Shown here: positions 37,679 through 39,751 of the stretch, one piece after another
Layout: each line of letters opens with the position of its first letter
Numbering within the stretch: the first letter of the stretch is position 1
Assembly (NCBI GenBank): GCA_007130245.1
Contig: SLSW01000370.1
Location: forward strand, 1-39,751
DNA length: 39,751 bases
Direction of reading: 5' to 3'
Source: Micromonosporaceae bacterium
GTDB lineage: Bacteria > Actinomycetota > Actinomycetes > Mycobacteriales > Micromonosporaceae
Notes under the pieces: generated by a model
Database searches by the model: none
What the model saw: only the letters and a program-made list of their open reading frames with translations
Told to the model about the DNA's origin: nothing
Translations under genes and position numbers: made by a program

Positions 37679-38605
37679 GTGGTCACGGAAGCTCGCCGAA
37701 GGCCTCGCCGCCGGACAGCGCTGGTGGTCGGCCTGCTCGGGCTGGTGATGGTCGGCAGCGGGTTCAGCGTTGTCGTCAACACCGAGGTCACTTGCCACGG
37801 CCGCCCGATGGCGGCGGACGACGAATGTTTCCGCCGGTTCACCCCGAGGGCGGTCTATTCCCAGCCGTGGCCCAAACCCGCCCCGGCGTACGAGTACTTC
37901 ACGACGTACCAGCAGGAGCAGCTGATCCAGCGCTGGCCGGGCGGGCTGCTCCTTGCCGTCGGCACTGCGCTTGCGCTCGGCAGCTGGCGCCTGTCACGGC
38001 GGCACGAACAGACCACGCAGGCCCGGCAACAGCACGCCGGGCAACGGGCCGCGGTTGCCGCGGCGCAGGGTTGGGTCTACCGCCGCCAGGATTGGTCGGT
38101 CACCCACGCCTGGCAGGACGAGCGCCTGCTCGGAGACCCACCGGCCGCACGGGATGTGCTCTCCGGAACCGCCAACGAATTACCGTTCCAGCTGTTCGAC
38201 GTTGAGCATACGCTGCCCGAGGCGATCGATGTCCGCGGCGGAGTGCGCAGGTTCACGGTGTGTGCCGTGCCGCTTGGCTTCACGCCCCCGACCCTGCAGG
38301 TGATCGCCACGCGGGAACATCTAGCACACCTGCGGGTAGTGTCGCCCTTCCCCGCCGAGGAGGTCGACCTAGCGGAGTCGGATGCCGCGTTCAACTGGGC
38401 CGCGACCGTCCGGACCATGGCGGCCTCCGAGGCCATGGCCCGGGACCTGCTTACACCCGCAGTGATGGCGCACGTGCGCGCGCACCAGCTCAGCTTCGTG
38501 CTGCTCGGGCCGTGGTTGAGCGTCACGGTTCCACCGGTGCAGGACGCGGCAGCGATCCGGTCGCTGGTGGCAGTCAGCACCGAACTGGCCGGCCTGCTGG
38601 GTTGA
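37679..38605 (+). CDS. Unknown two-TM membrane protein
   Basis: 308 residues from a GTG at 37679 with GGAGG five bases upstream. Membrane segments lie at about 13-34 and 87-103; the loop between them (about 35-86) holds two Cys (39 and 50) that may form a disulfide outside the cell. The remaining 200 residues are cytoplasmic and contain WVYRRQDWSVTHAWQDERLLG, ANELPFQLFDVEH and VPLGFTPPTLQV, a pattern seen in actinobacterial hypothetical membrane proteins that I cannot link to a function. It appears to stand alone. Confidence 0.75.
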   Translation: MVTEARRRPRRRTALVVGLLGLVMVGSGFSVVVNTEVTCHGRPMAADDECFRRFTPRAVYSQPWPKPAPAYEYFTTYQQEQLIQRWPGGLLLAVGTALALGSWRLSRRHEQTTQARQQHAGQRAAVAAAQGWVYRRQDWSVTHAWQDERLLGDPPAARDVLSGTANELPFQLFDVEHTLPEAIDVRGGVRRFTVCAVPLGFTPPTLQVIATREHLAHLRVVSPFPAEEVDLAESDAAFNWAATVRTMAASEAMARDLLTPAVMAHVRAHQLSFVLLGPWLSVTVPPVQDAAAIRSLVAVSTELAGLLG

Positions 38606-38897
38606 GGTGCTGGGTCCGCGGTTGGGGTGGCGGATTTGTAGCCCGATCGACGTAACGCTGACCCCGAGGACCTGGCGGCGCTGGGCGCACAGCTGCATCC
38701 GGTGGCGGCGGCCGCACTCCTGCTGCGGCTGGGCCGCAGGCCCGCTCAGGCCCACGCCGCGCGGCCGGCCCCTGCGGTAACCTGCCGCCGCCTCAGTTTG
38801 ACTTTGCGTAAAAGTACGCAGACGTGCCCCGGCCCGGCGGCTTCAATGGGTGAAGTTCATACCACCCCGGTGCACACGGTAATGCGAGGCGCTTCCA
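38606..38897. other. Intergenic region with a coding-like remnant
   Basis: 292 bases. Around 38660-38790 one plus-strand frame reads DPEDLAALGAQLHPVAAA and on into leucine-rich sequence, which looks like a helical protein fragment but has no clear start or family; it may be a decayed gene. A dyad at 38805-38820 is listed separately. Nothing else is supported. Confidence 0.25.
38805..38820. promoter_or_regulatory. Dyad TGCGTA-AAAG-TACGCA
   Basis: A perfect 6-bp inverted repeat with a 4-base spacer, directly after a TTGACT at 38798-38803 that could be a -35. It lies about 80 bases upstream of the RHH-LuxR gene in an AT-richer patch. It could be an operator for that regulator, perhaps autoregulatory. 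No good -10 is seen. Confidence 0.4.
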
Positions 38898-39404
38898 TTG
38901 AGCGGCACTGATGAGTCGATGGCTGCGCAGGACCGGGACTGGGCAAGCAATTCGCCAGCCGGGGATCGACCAGGCAAGGCAGGCATCGAGCACTCCACCC
39001 GGCTGCCGGCGGAGCTGACCGACCGGCTGTTCGCTGAGGCGAGGCGCCGGGAGACCACTCTTGCCGAGGTGATCCGTGACCTGGTGGAAGCGGGCCTCAC
39101 CGCCGCGGAGTTGCGAGCCGCCGCGAACCCGCACCCGGCACGCGGTGCGCCTCGGCGCCGCCCTCCCACCCGACCTGGCGCCGGCTGGGACAGCCTCACC
39201 CGCACCGAACGCGCGGTGGCCGAACTGGTCGCCGACGGCCTGATCTACCGGGAGGTGGGTGAGCGGCTGTTCATTTCCCGCCGAACCGTGGAGACCCACG
39301 TCGCCAGAATGTTCAGCAAGCTCGGCATCTCCAACCGTCGCGAGCTAGCTGTCCTACCCACAGAGGTTGGTGACGGGACACGATCGAATGATCTTGAAAG
39401 GTGA
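38898..39404 (+). CDS. Ribbon-helix-helix plus LuxR-type HTH regulator
   Basis: 168 residues from a TTG at 38898 with GAGG eight bases upstream; an in-frame ATG at 38919 is an alternative. Residues 33-67 (STRLPAELTDRLFAEARR...) look like a ribbon-helix-helix of the CopG/Arc type. Residues 98-152 are a GerE/LuxR helix-turn-helix (LTRTERAVAELVADGL, SRRTVETHVARMFSKLGI). No receiver or ligand domain is present, so two DNA-binding folds are joined in one small protein. The last residues (LPTEVGDGTRSNDLER) and the stop at 39402-39404 touch the edge of the IS481-type element, so the original C-terminus may have been changed by its insertion. Confidence 0.75.
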   Translation: MSGTDESMAAQDRDWASNSPAGDRPGKAGIEHSTRLPAELTDRLFAEARRRETTLAEVIRDLVEAGLTAAELRAAANPHPARGAPRRRPPTRPGAGWDSLTRTERAVAELVADGLIYREVGERLFISRRTVETHVARMFSKLGISNRRELAVLPTEVGDGTRSNDLER

Positions 39405-39461
39405 GGACCTCCGGGTGAGTGTGGAGCTACCACAAGTTCCGCACAAACCCCGGAGGTCCTC
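39403..39461 (+). promoter_or_regulatory. Hairpin hiding the transposase ribosome-binding site
   Basis: GAGGACCTCCGGG (39403-39415) and CCCGGAGGTCCTC (39449-39461) are perfect complements, 13 bp with a 33-base loop. The second arm holds the GGAGG box and ends one base before the GTG start. RNA reading in from outside would fold and hide the box, whereas RNA starting inside the loop would not. Confidence 0.65.
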
Positions 39462-39751
39462 GTGCCCCACGCTAACGCAACCCTGACCGAACGTGGCCGG
39501 TTGAAGCTGGCCCAGTGCGTCGTCGATGACCAGTGGCCGCTGCGCCGTGCCGCGGAACGTTTCCAGGTCAGCGTGAACACCGCCAAGCGGTGGGCCGAGC
39601 GGTACCGGCAGCTGGGCCCGGCCGGCATGGTCGACCGGCCCAGCCGCCCGCACCGCAGCCCCCGACGCACCCGCCCGAAGATCGAACGCAAGATCCTGCA
39701 CCTGCGGCGCAGCAGGGGCCTGGGCCCGGCCACGATCGCCGGCCGGCTAGG
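39462..39751 (+). CDS. IS481-family transposase, partial (C-terminus off the right edge)
   Basis: The GTG at 39462 opens a frame that stays open to the window end, about 96 residues. The product begins VPHANATLTERGRLKLAQ and has a helix-turn-helix (WPLRRAAERFQVSVNTAKRW), then GPAGMVDRPSRPHRSPRRT and the start of the next helical segment (RGLGPATIAGRL), as in IS481-family transposases. The DDE catalytic domain lies beyond the edge, so activity cannot be judged. GGAGG sits about five bases upstream inside the hairpin. Confidence 0.88.
   Translation, partial: MPHANATLTERGRLKLAQCVVDDQWPLRRAAERFQVSVNTAKRWAERYRQLGPAGMVDRPSRPHRSPRRTRPKIERKILHLRRSRGLGPATIAGRL

Larger units (their letters stand above)
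39403..39751 (+). mobile_element. Left part of an IS481-type insertion sequence, cut by the window
   Basis: The transposase N-terminus and the hairpin before it indicate an insertion sequence running off the right edge. The left boundary is not certain: the inverted repeat may begin near TGTGGAGCTACC at 39419, or the element may include the whole hairpin from 39403. The other end and any target duplication are outside the window. Confidence 0.7.

Noticed and set aside
1..39751. tRNA, rRNA, CRISPR arrays or riboswitches
   Set aside because: Reading both strands I found no cloverleaf with conserved loops, no regularly spaced repeats with spacers and no recognised riboswitch core.

Overview
The window is very GC-rich actinomycete DNA, probably from the Micromonosporaceae or a close relative. 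The evidence is strong G/C at third codon positions, frequent GTG and TTG starts, many 1-nt or 4-nt stop/start overlaps, an AfsR-type SARP regulator, an XRE-nSTAND-WD40 protein and an IS481-type transposase. The family-level assignment is inference.

Region by region. (1) Positions 1-3258, minus strand: a tightly coupled operon encoding a polytopic membrane protein, a NirK-like multicopper protein with an extra N-terminal cupredoxin, and a YwiC-family membrane protein cut by the left edge. A perfect 7-6-7 dyad at 3318-3337, of CRP/FNR type, lies upstream. (2) Positions 3389-7369, plus strand: a large XRE-nSTAND1-TM protein with 14 WD40 units, closed by a 19-bp hairpin. (3) Positions 7643-30164: a nonribosomal peptide cluster. 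In order of transcription on the minus strand it holds a free-standing carrier protein, MbtH, a degenerate thioesterase-like domain fused to a carrier, an A-T-C-A synthetase, two C-A-T-E synthetases, an Fe(II)/2-oxoglutarate amino-acid hydroxylase, a short-chain dehydrogenase and an MFS exporter. A divergent SARP regulator follows at 26838-30164. (4) Positions 30173-37226, minus strand: a methyltransferase, a lipoprotein, a PimA-like glycosyltransferase, a PatA/HtrB-like acyltransferase, a sugar epimerase-like protein, a DegT-type aminotransferase and an alkyl-DHAP-synthase-like flavoprotein. Together these suggest an amino-sugar-containing (ether) glycolipid. (5) Positions 37679-39751, plus strand: an unknown membrane protein, an RHH-LuxR fusion regulator and the start of an IS481-type element whose transposase ribosome-binding site sits in a hairpin.

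The most unusual system is the peptide cluster. It has four adenylation, three condensation, two epimerization and five carrier domains, and no recognisable chain-releasing thioesterase. The second A domain of the A-T-C-A protein has no carrier in cis; the protein instead ends in a helical motif that is repeated at the C-terminus of the free-standing carrier. Next to it is a thioesterase-like domain with Cys instead of the nucleophilic Ser, no catalytic His at the usual place, and its own carrier. The arrangement suggests aminoacyl loading in trans and carrier-to-carrier shuttling, as in the SyrC and CmaE systems, feeding a line that would make a short peptide of about four residues with D-configured residues at positions 3 and 4. 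The reading of function is inference; the domain inventory is seen in the sequence.
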